64,000 nucleotides of DNA from the NCBI RefSeq assembly GCF_900108055.1, contig NZ_FNWJ01000002.1:692382-756381 (forward strand), read 5' to 3'. Positions 54,859 to 62,707 of this stretch are shown here, one piece after another. The position numbers and the translations under genes were made by a program. How positions within the stretch are numbered: the first letter of the stretch is position 1; the number at the start of each line of letters is the position of its first letter. Source of the DNA: Thermoleophilum album. GTDB taxonomy: Bacteria; Actinomycetota; Thermoleophilia; Solirubrobacterales; Thermoleophilaceae. The notes beneath the pieces are model-generated. The model searched no databases. It was given only the letters and a program-made list of their open reading frames with translations, and was not told where the DNA came from.

Positions 54859-55695
54859 TCAGAGCACCGTGAAGCCAGCGTGAGCGGCCGCCACCAAGGG
54901 TCGGCGGCCGCTGCGCGCGGTGTGGTGGCGGCGGGCCGCCGCCACCAGCGCCGGCGCCGCTCGGTAGCCGACGCCGCGCACCGTCTCGATCAGCTGACAA
55001 CCGACCGGTCCCAGCTTCTTGCGTAGACGCAGCACGCACACGTCGACGGCGCGCTCACCGGCCGGCTCGTGGTAGCCCCACACCGTCGTCAAGAGGGCGC
55101 TGCGCGTGTGCACGCGACGCGGGTTGGTCAGTAGGTGCGCGAGCAGCTCAAACTCGAGTTTGGTGAGCGGCACCTCGCGCCCCTCGACCGTGCAGCGCCG
55201 CTCCTCGAGATCGAGGACGACCGGGCCGAGCCGCACCTCCTGGGTCGCCGCACCCTCCCCTGACCGAGCGCGCGACTCGCCGGGCGCTCCTTGCAGCGCA
55301 CGAGCGACCCTCAGCTCCAGTTCGGCCGGGCCGAACGGGCGAACGACCAGTTCATCGGCCTCGTGCGCGAGCTCGTCGTCGGTCAGCGGATCGGTGACCG
55401 CGACGGTCGCGACGCCCCGCTGGCGCAGCAGCTTGACGGTGCGGCGCAGCCGCTCGGAGAGGTCGGCGCCGCTCTCGACGGCGACGACCACCAGCGCCGG
55501 CAGCGGTGACCGCCCGGCGACCGAACGGGCAGGTGACGTCGACGGCACGCCGACGACGCGGTTTGCACCGCTCAGCACTGCGAAGCCCGCAGCGATCAGG
55601 GGCCGGGACTGGTAGCCGAAGGCGGCAAGCGCGGCAACGAGCAGCTCGCGCTCGTCGCTGCGCGGTGCGTGCAGCCAAGCCTCGCCGGGAGCCAT
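54859..55695 (-). CDS. Response-regulator-like winged-helix protein with degenerate receiver
   Basis: A 278-aa protein from ATG 55695. The C-terminal OmpR/PhoB winged helix (~150-248) is intact: LTKLEFELLAHLLTNPRRVHTRSALLTTVWGY and LIETVRGVGYRAAP. The N-terminal ~140 residues keep the receiver-like outline, but the phospho-acceptor strand reads ALVVVAVESGADLS with no Asp at the expected place, and the conserved Lys before PF is Arg (VVRPFGPAEL, 117-125). It is therefore probably phosphorylation-independent. It abuts narK and may regulate it. Confidence 0.75.
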   Translation of the reverse strand: MAPGEAWLHAPRSDERELLVAALAAFGYQSRPLIAAGFAVLSGANRVVGVPSTSPARSVAGRSPLPALVVVAVESGADLSERLRRTVKLLRQRGVATVAVTDPLTDDELAHEADELVVRPFGPAELELRVARALQGAPGESRARSGEGAATQEVRLGPVVLDLEERRCTVEGREVPLTKLEFELLAHLLTNPRRVHTRSALLTTVWGYHEPAGERAVDVCVLRLRKKLGPVGCQLIETVRGVGYRAAPALVAAARRHHTARSGRRPLVAAAHAGFTVL

Positions 55696-55802
55696 CGCTT
55701 CGGCAAGCAAACCGCATGCAGTCGGAGGCGCCTTTCGCCGCCGCGTCGAAAGGCCGCTCGCCGCGCTGTCGACCGAGGGTCGGCGGGCGGCTAGGGAGTA
55801 GG

Positions 55803-55886
55803 TGCGGATGGAGGGATTCGAACCCCCACGGGCTTTCGCCCACGGCCTCCTGAGGACCGCGTGTCTACCAGTTCCACCACATCCGC
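55803..55886 (-). tRNA. tRNA-Leu (CAG)
   Basis: An 84-nt class II tRNA with long variable arm. The acceptor stem is GCGGATG/CATCCGC, discriminator A; the D loop has TGGTAGAC; the anticodon stem-loop CGGTC-CTCAGGA-GGCCG carries CAG (decodes CUG); the variable arm is TGGGCGAAAGCCC-like; the T arm is GGGGG-TTCGAAT-CCCTC with one mismatch-type pair. CCA is not encoded. Confidence 0.95.
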
Positions 55887-55990
55887 GTGGCGCGCTTAAG
55901 GCTAGCGACGTCGAGCGCCGTGGCGGGCACCGCGGCGCCGATCGCATAGAGTTCGAGGCCGCTCGTTCGCGACCTTGAAAGGAGGCTGCG

Positions 55991-56599
55991 TTGGCTTACG
56001 AGGTGCCACCTCTCCCCTACGACTACGCCGCGCTCGAGCCGCACATCGACGAGGAAACGATGCGGCTCCACCACGACAAGCACCACCAGGCGTACGTCGA
56101 CAAGGTCAACGCCGCCCTCGAGGGCACCGACTGGGCGAACAAGCCGATCGAGGAGGTCATCCGCAACCTCGCGCAGGTGCCCGAGAACATTCGGACGACG
56201 GTTCGCAACAACGGCGGCGGGCATCTCAACCACACGCTCTTCTGGGAGTGGATGTCGCCGAACGGGGGCGGCGAGCCCGAGGGCGCGTTGGCCGATGCGA
56301 TCAACTCGACGTTCGGCTCCTTCGCCGATTTCAAGGCGAAGTTCAAGGAGGCCGGCGTCAACCAGTTCGGCAGCGGCTGGGCCTGGCTGGTGTGGGACGG
56401 TTCGGGCCTCGCGATCGTCTCCACATCGAACCAGGACAATCCGCTCAGCGACGGCAAGACGCCGCTGCTCGGCGTCGACGTGTGGGAGCACGCGTACTAC
56501 CTGAAGTACCGCAACCGTCGACCCGACTACATCGACGCCTGGTGGAACGTCGTCAACTGGGCGAAGGTCGCCGAGGATTTCAAGCGCGTGGCGGGGTAG
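55991..56599 (+). CDS. sodA: Superoxide dismutase, Mn type (Fe/Mn family)
   Basis: A 202-aa SOD. The start is TTG 55991, with GAAAGGAGG 5 nt upstream deciding it. Metal ligands are in [13 protein letters not shown] (first His), [11 protein letters not shown] (second His), and [11 protein letters not shown] (Asp and His). Gly in [10 protein letters not shown] and Gln in SNQDNPL favour manganese over iron. It detoxifies superoxide in the cytoplasm. It is a single-gene unit followed by a clear intrinsic terminator. Confidence 0.95.
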   Translation: MAYEVPPLPYDYAALEPHIDEETMRLHHDKHHQAYVDKVNAALEGTDWANKPIEEVIRNLAQVPENIRTTVRNNGGGHLNHTLFWEWMSPNGGGEPEGALADAINSTFGSFADFKAKFKEAGVNQFGSGWAWLVWDGSGLAIVSTSNQDNPLSDGKTPLLGVDVWEHAYYLKYRNRRPDYIDAWWNVVNWAKVAEDFKRVAG

Positions 56600-56618
56600 C
56601 TCCCTGCCCGCGCGGCAC

Positions 56619-56656
56619 GGGGCGCACGAGGGAGGCTCGCGCGCCCCTTTTCTTTT
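56619..56656 (+). terminator. Rho-independent terminator of sodA
   Basis: Stem GGGGCGC (56619-56625) pairs with GCGCCCC (56641-56647), and an inner GAG/CTC can extend it; TTTTCTTTT follows at once (56648-56656). It lies 20 nt after the sodA stop. It is the only textbook intrinsic terminator I found in the window. Confidence 0.85.
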
Positions 56657-56666
56657 GCCATTCTCG

Positions 56667-57551
56667 CTAGCGCGCCTCGCTCACGAACGCCGTGACCAGC
56701 TCAGCGATCCGCTCACCGGCGTCCTCCTGCAGAAAGTGCGAAGCCTCCGTGACTCGGACCTGTGGACGGGCATTCGGCAGTAACCGGCAGAAGTACTCAC
56801 CGGCCTGGGGAAACGGGAACACGGGGTCGCGGTCGGAGAAAGCGACGAGCGCCGGCACCTCCCAGCGGCTCAGCTCGTCCGCGACCGCTCGCATCTCGCG
56901 CGCGCCCGGGTCGTCTTCGGAGAGCGGAACGAGCAGCGGGAATTGGGCAGCGCCGGCCTTCGACTCGGGCGTCGGGAACGGCGCCTCGTAGCCCTTGATC
57001 ACGGAATCGGGCAGCTCGCTGACCGTCGCCGACTGAATCACGAACCCGATCGGCAGATCGGGGTTGCGCTCGGCGAACGCACGCCACCGCAAGAAGCCCT
57101 CGCTCACCCGCCCCGTGAACAGGCCGGTGTTGAGGATCACCAGCCGCGCCACACGATCCTTGTGCTCGACCGCCCAACGCAGCCCGATCGGACCGCCCCA
57201 ATCCTGCACCACGCAAGTGACGCGGTCGAGGTTCAGGCGATCGAGCAGCGCCGACACGTAGTGGACGTGGCGGTCGTAGGAGTACCAGCGGCGGTCGGTG
57301 GGCTTGTCAGAGCGTCCGAAACCCGGCAAATCGGGCACCACCACGCGCAGGCCGCTGGCGACCAGCGGCGGCACCAACTTGCGGTAGAGATACGCCCAGG
57401 TCGGCTCGCCGTGAAAGCAAACCACCGGGTCGCCCTCGCCCACGTCGAGCACGTGCATGCGCAGGCCCTCGACATCTTCGTAGCGCGCCGGCCACGAGTA
57501 GTCGGCAAGCCCCTCGAATCGCTCTTCGGGTGTTCTGAAGACTTCTTGCAC
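56667..57551 (-). CDS. Haloalkane dehalogenase (HLD-I-like alpha/beta hydrolase)
   Basis: A 294-aa alpha/beta hydrolase from GTG 57551. The oxyanion region HGEPTWAYLYRKLVP, the nucleophile elbow VVQDWGGPIGLRWA (Asp nucleophile, with the halide-binding Trp next to it), FSDRDPVFP (acid candidate) and the C-terminal SHFLQEDAGERIAE (catalytic His) match haloalkane dehalogenases of subfamily I. It hydrolyses haloalkanes to alcohol plus halide, or may act on another ester in vivo. A TTATAC -10-like box at 57562-57567 would give a very short or absent leader. Confidence 0.85.
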   Translation of the reverse strand: MQEVFRTPEERFEGLADYSWPARYEDVEGLRMHVLDVGEGDPVVCFHGEPTWAYLYRKLVPPLVASGLRVVVPDLPGFGRSDKPTDRRWYSYDRHVHYVSALLDRLNLDRVTCVVQDWGGPIGLRWAVEHKDRVARLVILNTGLFTGRVSEGFLRWRAFAERNPDLPIGFVIQSATVSELPDSVIKGYEAPFPTPESKAGAAQFPLLVPLSEDDPGAREMRAVADELSRWEVPALVAFSDRDPVFPFPQAGEYFCRLLPNARPQVRVTEASHFLQEDAGERIAELVTAFVSEAR

Positions 57552-57561
57552 GCGCGGCAGC

Positions 57562-57568
57562 GTATAAC
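57562..57568. promoter_or_regulatory. Shared -10-like element between haloalkane dehalogenase and fur/zur
   Basis: GTATAAC in the 45-bp divergent spacer reads as TATAAC toward the Fur gene and as TTATAC toward the dehalogenase. No convincing -35 partners are seen. Either or both genes could use it. Confidence 0.35.
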
Positions 57569-57596
57569 CGCGTCCGCCTTAGAGTTCCGTTCATCG

Positions 57597-58103
57597 ATGG
57601 CCGCACGCTGCGTCCCCAAGCTCGAGACCTCCACTCGCTGGGACGACCACGCTCTCGCCACGCTGCAGGCTCACGGCTACCGCTCGTCGCGACCGCGACG
57701 CGCGATTGTCCAAGCGCTAGCCACGCGCCACTGCGGCACCACCGCACGGGAGCTGCAAGGGGCGTTGGAGCGTGCCGGTGTGCGCGTCGGTGTCGCCAGC
57801 GTGTACCGCACCCTCGAGCTACTGGCCGATCTCGGCCTGGTGCGGCGACTCGATCTCCGGGACGGAGGAGCACTGTTCGAACCGGCGCTCCCCGACGGCA
57901 GCCACCACCATCACCTGATCTGCGAGGCTTGCGGCGAAGTCGAGACCTTCGAGGACGCTGCGCTGGAACGCGCGATCACAGCGCTCGCGCAGCGCGTGCG
58001 CTTTCAAGTGGCCGCGCACGATGTCACGCTGCGGGGGATCTGCCCGGACTGTGCTGCGCGGCGAGACGCAGCGCCTGCGGACAGCCGCGGCGGCCGCCGC
58101 TGA
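57597..58103 (+). CDS. zur: Fur-family metalloregulator, probably Zur
   Basis: A 168-aa Fur-superfamily repressor from ATG 57597. The DNA-binding winged helix reads HGYRSSRPRRAIVQALATRH and VGVASVYRTLELLADLGLVRRL. The dimerisation domain has a His run HHHHLICEACGEVETFED and a second Cys pair RGICPDCAARRD forming the structural zinc site. The convergent neighbour is znuA, whose promoter has a Zur-type palindrome, so zinc sensing is favoured over iron. Its last 80 nt overlap the end of znuA on the opposite strand. Confidence 0.85.
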   Translation: MAARCVPKLETSTRWDDHALATLQAHGYRSSRPRRAIVQALATRHCGTTARELQGALERAGVRVGVASVYRTLELLADLGLVRRLDLRDGGALFEPALPDGSHHHHLICEACGEVETFEDAALERAITALAQRVRFQVAAHDVTLRGICPDCAARRDAAPADSRGGRR

Positions 58104-59040
58104 GGCCGCGTACGATCGCATCGGCGTTGCTCGCCAGCATCCCGAGATAGCTGGCCGCCGGTCCACGGGGCGCGAGCGAGTCGGTCCAAAGCGGTTGACC
58201 CAAGCGTGCTCCGGCCTGCCGTGCCAGCGCTCGCTCGATGCGCGGCGACACACCGCGCTCCGGGAAGACCACGTCGATGCCACGCCGACGCATCTGCGCC
58301 GCGAGTCGCGCGAGATCGCGCGGCGAGGGCTCAGCCTCGGTCGAAAGCGAGGGGATCACCGAGCCGACTTCCAGCAAACCGAAACGCCGAGCGAAGTAGG
58401 AGAGCGAGCGATGCCCCGTCACCAGCAAGCGACGGTTGCGCGGCACGACCGCAAGGCACGACCGAATCGCCTGCTCCAGACGCCGCACGCGACGTTCGTA
58501 AGCGACCGCCCGCCGGCGCAACACTTGGCGATCTGCGAGACCCGCCGCCGCGCCCGCGCGCGCCACCACGAACGCCGCCCGTGCCCCACGCTCGGGATCG
58601 TGCCACCAGTGCGGATCGTCGGCGACCGCCCGTACCGCACGCGCCAGGTCGACCACGCGACCGGCCGACCGCTCAGCGAGGAAGCGCTCGCTCCAAGCGT
58701 CGATGGAACCGCCGCTGCGCACGACGAGGGGAGAATCGAGGAGCAGACGAGCGTCGTTCGGACGCGGTTCGAATTCGTGCGGATCGACCCCGGCCGGCAT
58801 CACGCTCTCGACAGCGATGGCCGGGCCGAGTACGGCACGCGCAATGTCGGCAGCGACCACCGTGGTCGCCGCGACGGTGCGTCCCGAGCGTTCGGCAGCT
58901 TGCTTCTCGCCACCGCCGCAACCGACGAGCGCGATCACCACTACCACGGCCAAAGCCGGTAGTCGCGGCCAAGCGCTGAGCCTGGCGAACGCTCGCCGGT
59001 GAAAGAAGAACTTTTCGGCGGGGTCGTGCGCTGCGTTCAT
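58024..59040 (-). CDS. znuA: Zinc (or manganese) ABC transporter substrate-binding lipoprotein
   Basis: Cluster A-I metal-binding lipoprotein, 338 aa from ATG 59040, with a lipobox LVGC (Cys41) after a hydrophobic stretch. Metal ligands expected from the family are visible: His in VDPHEFEPRPND, His in HWWHDPE, His in VTGHRSLSYFARRFGL and an acidic residue in VVFPERGVSP. The His-rich loop of typical ZnuA is short. No permease or ATPase gene (znuB/znuC) is adjacent. A Zur-type box lies 16 nt upstream of the ATG. Confidence 0.87.
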   Translation of the reverse strand: MNAAHDPAEKFFFHRRAFARLSAWPRLPALAVVVVIALVGCGGGEKQAAERSGRTVAATTVVAADIARAVLGPAIAVESVMPAGVDPHEFEPRPNDARLLLDSPLVVRSGGSIDAWSERFLAERSAGRVVDLARAVRAVADDPHWWHDPERGARAAFVVARAGAAAGLADRQVLRRRAVAYERRVRRLEQAIRSCLAVVPRNRRLLVTGHRSLSYFARRFGLLEVGSVIPSLSTEAEPSPRDLARLAAQMRRRGIDVVFPERGVSPRIERALARQAGARLGQPLWTDSLAPRGPAASYLGMLASNADAIVRGLSGGRRGCPQALRLAAQHSPGRSPAA

Positions 59041-59047
59041 GGCGCGT

Positions 59048-59076
59048 ACTATAAATGAGAATGATTCTCAATTACA
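59048..59076 (-). promoter_or_regulatory. znuA promoter with Zur box in the -35/-10 spacer
   Basis: TGAGAATGATTCTCA, a perfect 7-1-7 palindrome at 59056-59070, resembles the actinobacterial Zur consensus TGAAAATGATTTTCA. On the minus strand a -10 TATAGT lies at 59048-59053 and a weak -35 TGTAAT at 59071-59076, so the palindrome sits in the spacer. Transcription would start at or within a base or two of the ATG, giving a leaderless mRNA. Confidence 0.8.
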
Positions 59077-60118
59077 TCGAGAGCCGTGCTCGCTCCACGG
59101 GGCGGCCCGAATGCCGCTTCCGCCGACCACGCGCCGTCGCCGCGTGCGCAGCCGCCGCGACCTGCCGCTGGAGGCCACCGAGGAGCGTGCGTGTCGGCAC
59201 GTAGCCGAGCTCACGACGTGCACGCTCGCCGCAGGCGTGCGTCACCGTCACGTCGGCCGGGTGCTCGGGCAGCCGCTCGAGGCGCGCGCGCCGCCCGATC
59301 AACTGCTCGAGTAGGGAGAGCACGGTGAGTAGCGGTACCGACCCGCAGCCCGGAACGTTGTACACGGACCCACTCCGCCCCCGCTCGAGGGCCGCAATCA
59401 AGCCCTCGACGGCGTCGTCGACGACCGTCAACTCCCGCGCTGCGCCAGTCGGCGCATGCCAGGGGACTGGCCGATCGCGGAGCAGCGCGTCGACCCACCG
59501 CGCGATCGCCATCTCCGGACGTTGCCCGGGTCCGAAAACCGTGAACAGGCGGACGACCACCACGTCCAAGCCGGCATCGGTGTGGGCACGTCGACAAGCT
59601 CCCTCGGCGGCAACCTTGCTCGCCGCATAAAGCCCGAGCGGGGCCGGCGGTGCGTCTTCCGGTGTCGGCGTGATCGGGGCGTCGCCGTAAACGGATGAGC
59701 TCGAGGCGAACACCAGGCGCACACCGTGCGCCGCACAGACCTCGCAGAGGCGGGCGGTCAGTGCGACGTTGTGGAGCCACAGCTCTCCCAAACCGATCCG
59801 CTGCCGCACACCGGGAAGCCCAGCCAGGTGGACGACGGCGTCGACGTCAGCGACGAGACGGTCGAGGTCGATCCGCGTCAGGTCGAGTAGCCGCACGTCG
59901 ACCGCCAGCTCCCGCGCGAGCTCCGCCGCCGCACCGGCACCAGCGGGCGGAGCGTAGGTGCCGCGCAATGCATCGACGCAGACGACTTGCCGCCGCTCCA
60001 GCGCCAGCCGTCGGCAAAGCTGCGAGCCGACGAAGCCGAGCCCGCCGGTTACCAACACGCGCTCGTGACGGCGGCGCCCGCATCGGGGTCCGCAGGTCGA
60101 GCGCTCGCTGATCGCCAT
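59072..60118 (-). CDS. NAD-dependent epimerase/dehydratase
   Basis: Extended short-chain dehydrogenase, 348 aa from ATG 60118. It has the NAD loop GGLGFVGSQL (25-34), VHLAGLPGVR, the catalytic Ser in SSSSVYGDA, and YAASKVAAE with the Tyr/Lys pair. FTVFGPGQRPEMAIARWVDALL and the ELTVVDDAVEGLIAAL segment point to nucleotide-sugar epimerases such as UDP-glucose/glucuronate 4-epimerases. The C-terminal ~30 residues are basic. It ends 31 nt before znuA; its stop overlaps the znuA -35. Confidence 0.85.
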   Translation of the reverse strand: MAISERSTCGPRCGRRRHERVLVTGGLGFVGSQLCRRLALERRQVVCVDALRGTYAPPAGAGAAAELARELAVDVRLLDLTRIDLDRLVADVDAVVHLAGLPGVRQRIGLGELWLHNVALTARLCEVCAAHGVRLVFASSSSVYGDAPITPTPEDAPPAPLGLYAASKVAAEGACRRAHTDAGLDVVVVRLFTVFGPGQRPEMAIARWVDALLRDRPVPWHAPTGAARELTVVDDAVEGLIAALERGRSGSVYNVPGCGSVPLLTVLSLLEQLIGRRARLERLPEHPADVTVTHACGERARRELGYVPTRTLLGGLQRQVAAAAHAATARGRRKRHSGRPVERARLSM

Positions 60119-60120
60119 AG

Positions 60121-60139
60121 TTAGGTAACCCTAACAAAC
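60121..60139 (-). promoter_or_regulatory. Candidate DtxR/IdeR-type metal box upstream of the epimerase
   Basis: The 19 bases starting TTAGGTAACCCTAAC match the DtxR/IdeR consensus TWAGGTTAGSCTAACCTWA at 14 of 19 positions, and contain the inverted half-sites TTAGG/CCTAA. It sits 2 nt upstream of the epimerase ATG, where a bound repressor would block expression. Regulator identity is inference. Confidence 0.4.
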
Positions 60140-60257
60140 CCTACTAGCGCGCTATGGATTCGGTCGAGAACGGCGTGGACCTCCGGGGACCGCCATCGAT
60201 TCGCAGCTTCCGCGGGCGCTCGGCCCGCCCGCTGACCGCCCGGCCCGGCTATCTACC

Positions 60258-60295
60258 GGCGCTTCCCTGCCGACCGGGGCGCTTCCCTGCCGACC
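60258..60295. repeat. Tandem 18-bp repeat, period 20
   Basis: GGCGCTTCCCTGCCGACC occurs at 60258-60275 and again at 60278-60295 without mismatch. It lies in the 200-bp spacer between the diguanylate cyclase end and the epimerase start; no gene is supported there. Confidence 0.7.
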
Positions 60296-60319
60296 CGCGC
60301 CCGCGCCCGATCGCCCTGC

Positions 60320-61375
60320 TCAGCCGGTGTCCGTAAGCACTGCAGTACGCGCGATTTCGCCGAGACGCACTCGCGCGCGCCCCGCCCGCTTGGCCGCATA
60401 AAGCGCGCGATCGGCCGCCTCGAACAGCTGGTCGCGACTCGGGAGGGGAGGCGTGGCGGCGGCGACGCCGGCGCTCACCGTGAGCGGAGCCTCGCGGTCG
60501 CCCGCACGCTGCCGCTCGACGACGCGCTCAGCGAACGCAAGCGCCGCGTTGGCGTCGGCGTCGTAGAGGATCGCGGCGAACTCCTCGCCGCCGATCCGCG
60601 CCAGCACGTCGCCGCGACGGGCGCTGCGCCGCAAGAGCTTCGCGAAGGCGACCAGCGCACGATCGCCCGCCGCATGCCCGTGGGTGTCGTTCAGCTGCTT
60701 GAAGTGGTCGAGGTCGAAGACGACGAGCGCGACCGGCGCCCCCGTACGGGCCGCCCTCGCCAGCTCGCGTTCTAGCGCTTCCTCGAAGCCACGCCGATTG
60801 ACGAGGCCGGTGAGCGGGTCGGTGATCGCGCTGTGCCGGAGGTGGCCGACGAGCTCGGAAACCCGTTCGCGCAGGAACACCACCACCGCCACGGCGACGG
60901 AGATCGTGATCACCGTGTCCATGAACAGGATCGCGCGCATCTCGACGTCCGGCCGCAACGCCAACGCGATGCCGAACGCCGTCCAAGCCAGCGCGAGCAT
61001 CGCCAACACCCAGCGACGGCCGACGAAATAGGCACCGAAGAGGAGCGGCCAAAGGTAGAAAGACGGAGTACCGGAGATCGGCTTCGCGACATAGACCGCA
61101 GCGCTGACGAGCCCGATCCCGTAGACCACGATCGCCGCCAGACCCTCGAGGCGCCCGAGCCATATCACTGCCGCGCCCAGCACCGCGAGCGCCGCGATCA
61201 CCCGAAAACCGGTGTGATCGCTGGGATCGACATCGGGTGCCGCGAGGACCAGCATCACCGTGACGGCCCCGGCAAGGAACATCACGGCGGCGATCGTGCG
61301 AGCGAGGCGCGCTTCCTCGAAGCCGGGGGTGGCCGCCCCGGCGGGGGTGCGCGCGCTGCGGCCGAGCCTTTTCAT
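60320..61375 (-). CDS. Membrane-bound diguanylate cyclase (GGEEF)
   Basis: A 351-aa protein from ATG 61375. The N-terminal ~170 residues hold about six membrane helices (AAVMFLAGAVTVMLVLAA through ITISVAVAVVVFLRE), a MASE-like sensor. The GGDEF domain (~182-345) is complete: DPLTGLVNRRGFEEALE, metal Asp in VVFDLDHFKQLND, active site GGEEF (262-266), and the inhibitory I-site RRGD (253-256) five residues before it. It should make c-di-GMP under product inhibition. It is the only intact c-di-GMP synthase in the window and a natural counterpart to the degenerate GGDEF/MshEN pair. Confidence 0.92.
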   Translation of the reverse strand: MKRLGRSARTPAGAATPGFEEARLARTIAAVMFLAGAVTVMLVLAAPDVDPSDHTGFRVIAALAVLGAAVIWLGRLEGLAAIVVYGIGLVSAAVYVAKPISGTPSFYLWPLLFGAYFVGRRWVLAMLALAWTAFGIALALRPDVEMRAILFMDTVITISVAVAVVVFLRERVSELVGHLRHSAITDPLTGLVNRRGFEEALERELARAARTGAPVALVVFDLDHFKQLNDTHGHAAGDRALVAFAKLLRRSARRGDVLARIGGEEFAAILYDADANAALAFAERVVERQRAGDREAPLTVSAGVAAATPPLPSRDQLFEAADRALYAAKRAGRARVRLGEIARTAVLTDTG

Positions 61376-61510
61376 CGTCCCCGCGGCCTTTCGGTTGCTA
61401 TCGGACGCCGGCGGCGGATCTTTACTGCGTGCATTCCACCAGCCTCCGCCCTCGGCCGCCGATGCTAGTGCTGGGCCGCACAGGCAGGCAAGCAAGGGAC
61501 GAGGCTCGAG

Positions 61511-61584
61511 TCGGGGCGGCCGGATTTGAACCGGCGACCTTTCGGCCCCCAGCCGAACGCGCTACCAGGCTGCGCCACGCCCCG
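61511..61584 (-). tRNA. tRNA-Pro (GGG)
   Basis: A 74-nt cloverleaf. The acceptor stem is CGGGGCG/CGCCCCG, discriminator A; the D arm has AGCCTGGTAGCGCG; the anticodon stem TTCGG/CCGAA encloses CTGGGGG with anticodon GGG (decodes CCC); the T arm is GCCGG-TTCAAAT-CCGGC. It is 2 nt downstream of tRNA-Gly, so the two are probably cotranscribed. CCA is not encoded. Confidence 0.95.
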
Positions 61585-61586
61585 GG

Positions 61587-61657
61587 AGCGGGCGACGGGA
61601 TTCGAACCCGCCCTAGGAGCTTGGAAGGCTCCTGTGCAGCCACTACACCACGCCCGC
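61587..61657 (-). tRNA. tRNA-Gly (TCC)
   Basis: A 71-nt cloverleaf. The acceptor stem is GCGGGCG/CGCCCGC, discriminator T; the anticodon stem GGAGC/GCTCC encloses CTTCCAA with anticodon TCC (decodes GGA); the T arm is GCGGG-TTCGAAT-CCCGT (one G-T pair). A TAGAAT -10-like box lies upstream at 61669-61674. CCA is not encoded. Confidence 0.95.
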
Positions 61658-61717
61658 TTGTGGCGCCGATTCTAGATCGTCGCGCCGCCGCGGCCGCGTG
61701 CGCTTCGCCGCACGTGC

Positions 61718-62680
61718 CTACGATCCGACGAGCCAGCGGCGGGGATTGTCGATCAAGATCGTCCGCTCCTGATCCGCGCTGAGCCCCCGCTCACGAAGCA
61801 CCGGCAACACCTGCTCGAAGATCAGCGTCATGCTCCAGTCCTCGCGCACCGCGCCGCCGGCGATCAGCTGCTCGACCGCTTCTGGCGGGAACCAGTCGAT
61901 CGTGGCGCAGTAGTCCTGACTGAGCAGGATGCGCTCGGCATAGCCGCGTTCGATCAGCGCCAACGCGGTTTCGTTGCGGCGGTCAAGCGGCAGGAACATC
62001 TCCAGTCCGTAGCGGTCTAGTCCCACGTAGACGCCCTTTTCGAGCAGCGGCAGGATGTAGTCGAGATCGTCGGTGTCACCGGTGTGGGCGAGCTGGATCT
62101 TCGCCGGGTCGACGCCCTCCTCGAGGAAGATCTCCAACTGGCGCGGGCCGGTGTTCGAGGCCGGACGCGTGTGCGCCATGATCGGAGCGCCGGTCTCCCG
62201 GCTGGCGCGCGCGGCGGCGCGGTGCACCTTCTCGACATTCGGTGTGACACCCGGCTCGTCGGCCGCGCACTTGATGAATGCGGCCTTGATCTCGGTGCCC
62301 TGGATACCGACAGTGATGTCGCGCACGAACAGCTCGGCGATCGCGTCGACATCGCGGGTCTGGAAGAACATCGGGAGGTGGTCGTAGGTGTAGATGCCGG
62401 TGCAGGCCACGATCGCCACACCCGTCCGCTCCGACACGGTGCGCATAAAACGAACGTCGCGACCCCCGAACATCGCTGTCGGATCGACGATCGTGCGCAC
62501 CCCGTGAGCCTTCGCCGCCGCCACCGCCTCGACGGCAGCGGTCAGCTCTTGCTCGGCGTCGTAGAGGTGCGGCCACTGCTCGGCGACCGCTTCGTCGCGG
62601 AAGCGCACGTGCTCGTGGACCAGGGTCATCCCCAGGTCGTCGGCCGCACGCGGCCCGGTAACCGTCTGAACCTCCCTCAT
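61718..62680 (-). CDS. Phosphotriesterase-like protein (lactonase/PTE family)
   Basis: Binuclear-metal TIM-barrel amidohydrolase, 320 aa from ATG 62680, with GGAGG 4 nt upstream. Metal ligands are in LVHEHVRF (HxH), AAFIKCAAD (carboxylated Lys), MAHTRP and LAHTGDTDD (two His), and LSQDYCATIDWFP (Asp). The closest characterised relatives in general form are PLL lactonases and phosphotriesterases; native substrate is unknown. It lies 27 nt after a small membrane protein gene and probably shares its transcript. Confidence 0.88.
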   Translation of the reverse strand: MREVQTVTGPRAADDLGMTLVHEHVRFRDEAVAEQWPHLYDAEQELTAAVEAVAAAKAHGVRTIVDPTAMFGGRDVRFMRTVSERTGVAIVACTGIYTYDHLPMFFQTRDVDAIAELFVRDITVGIQGTEIKAAFIKCAADEPGVTPNVEKVHRAAARASRETGAPIMAHTRPASNTGPRQLEIFLEEGVDPAKIQLAHTGDTDDLDYILPLLEKGVYVGLDRYGLEMFLPLDRRNETALALIERGYAERILLSQDYCATIDWFPPEAVEQLIAGGAVREDWSMTLIFEQVLPVLRERGLSADQERTILIDNPRRWLVGS

Positions 62681-62707
62681 CCTGCCTCCCTCTCTCCGAA
62701 GCTCGGC

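Noticed and set aside
60154-60336. Short plus-strand frame beginning MDSVENGVDL
   Set aside because: Covers the 18-bp tandem repeat, lacks a ribosome-binding site and has no family resemblance.
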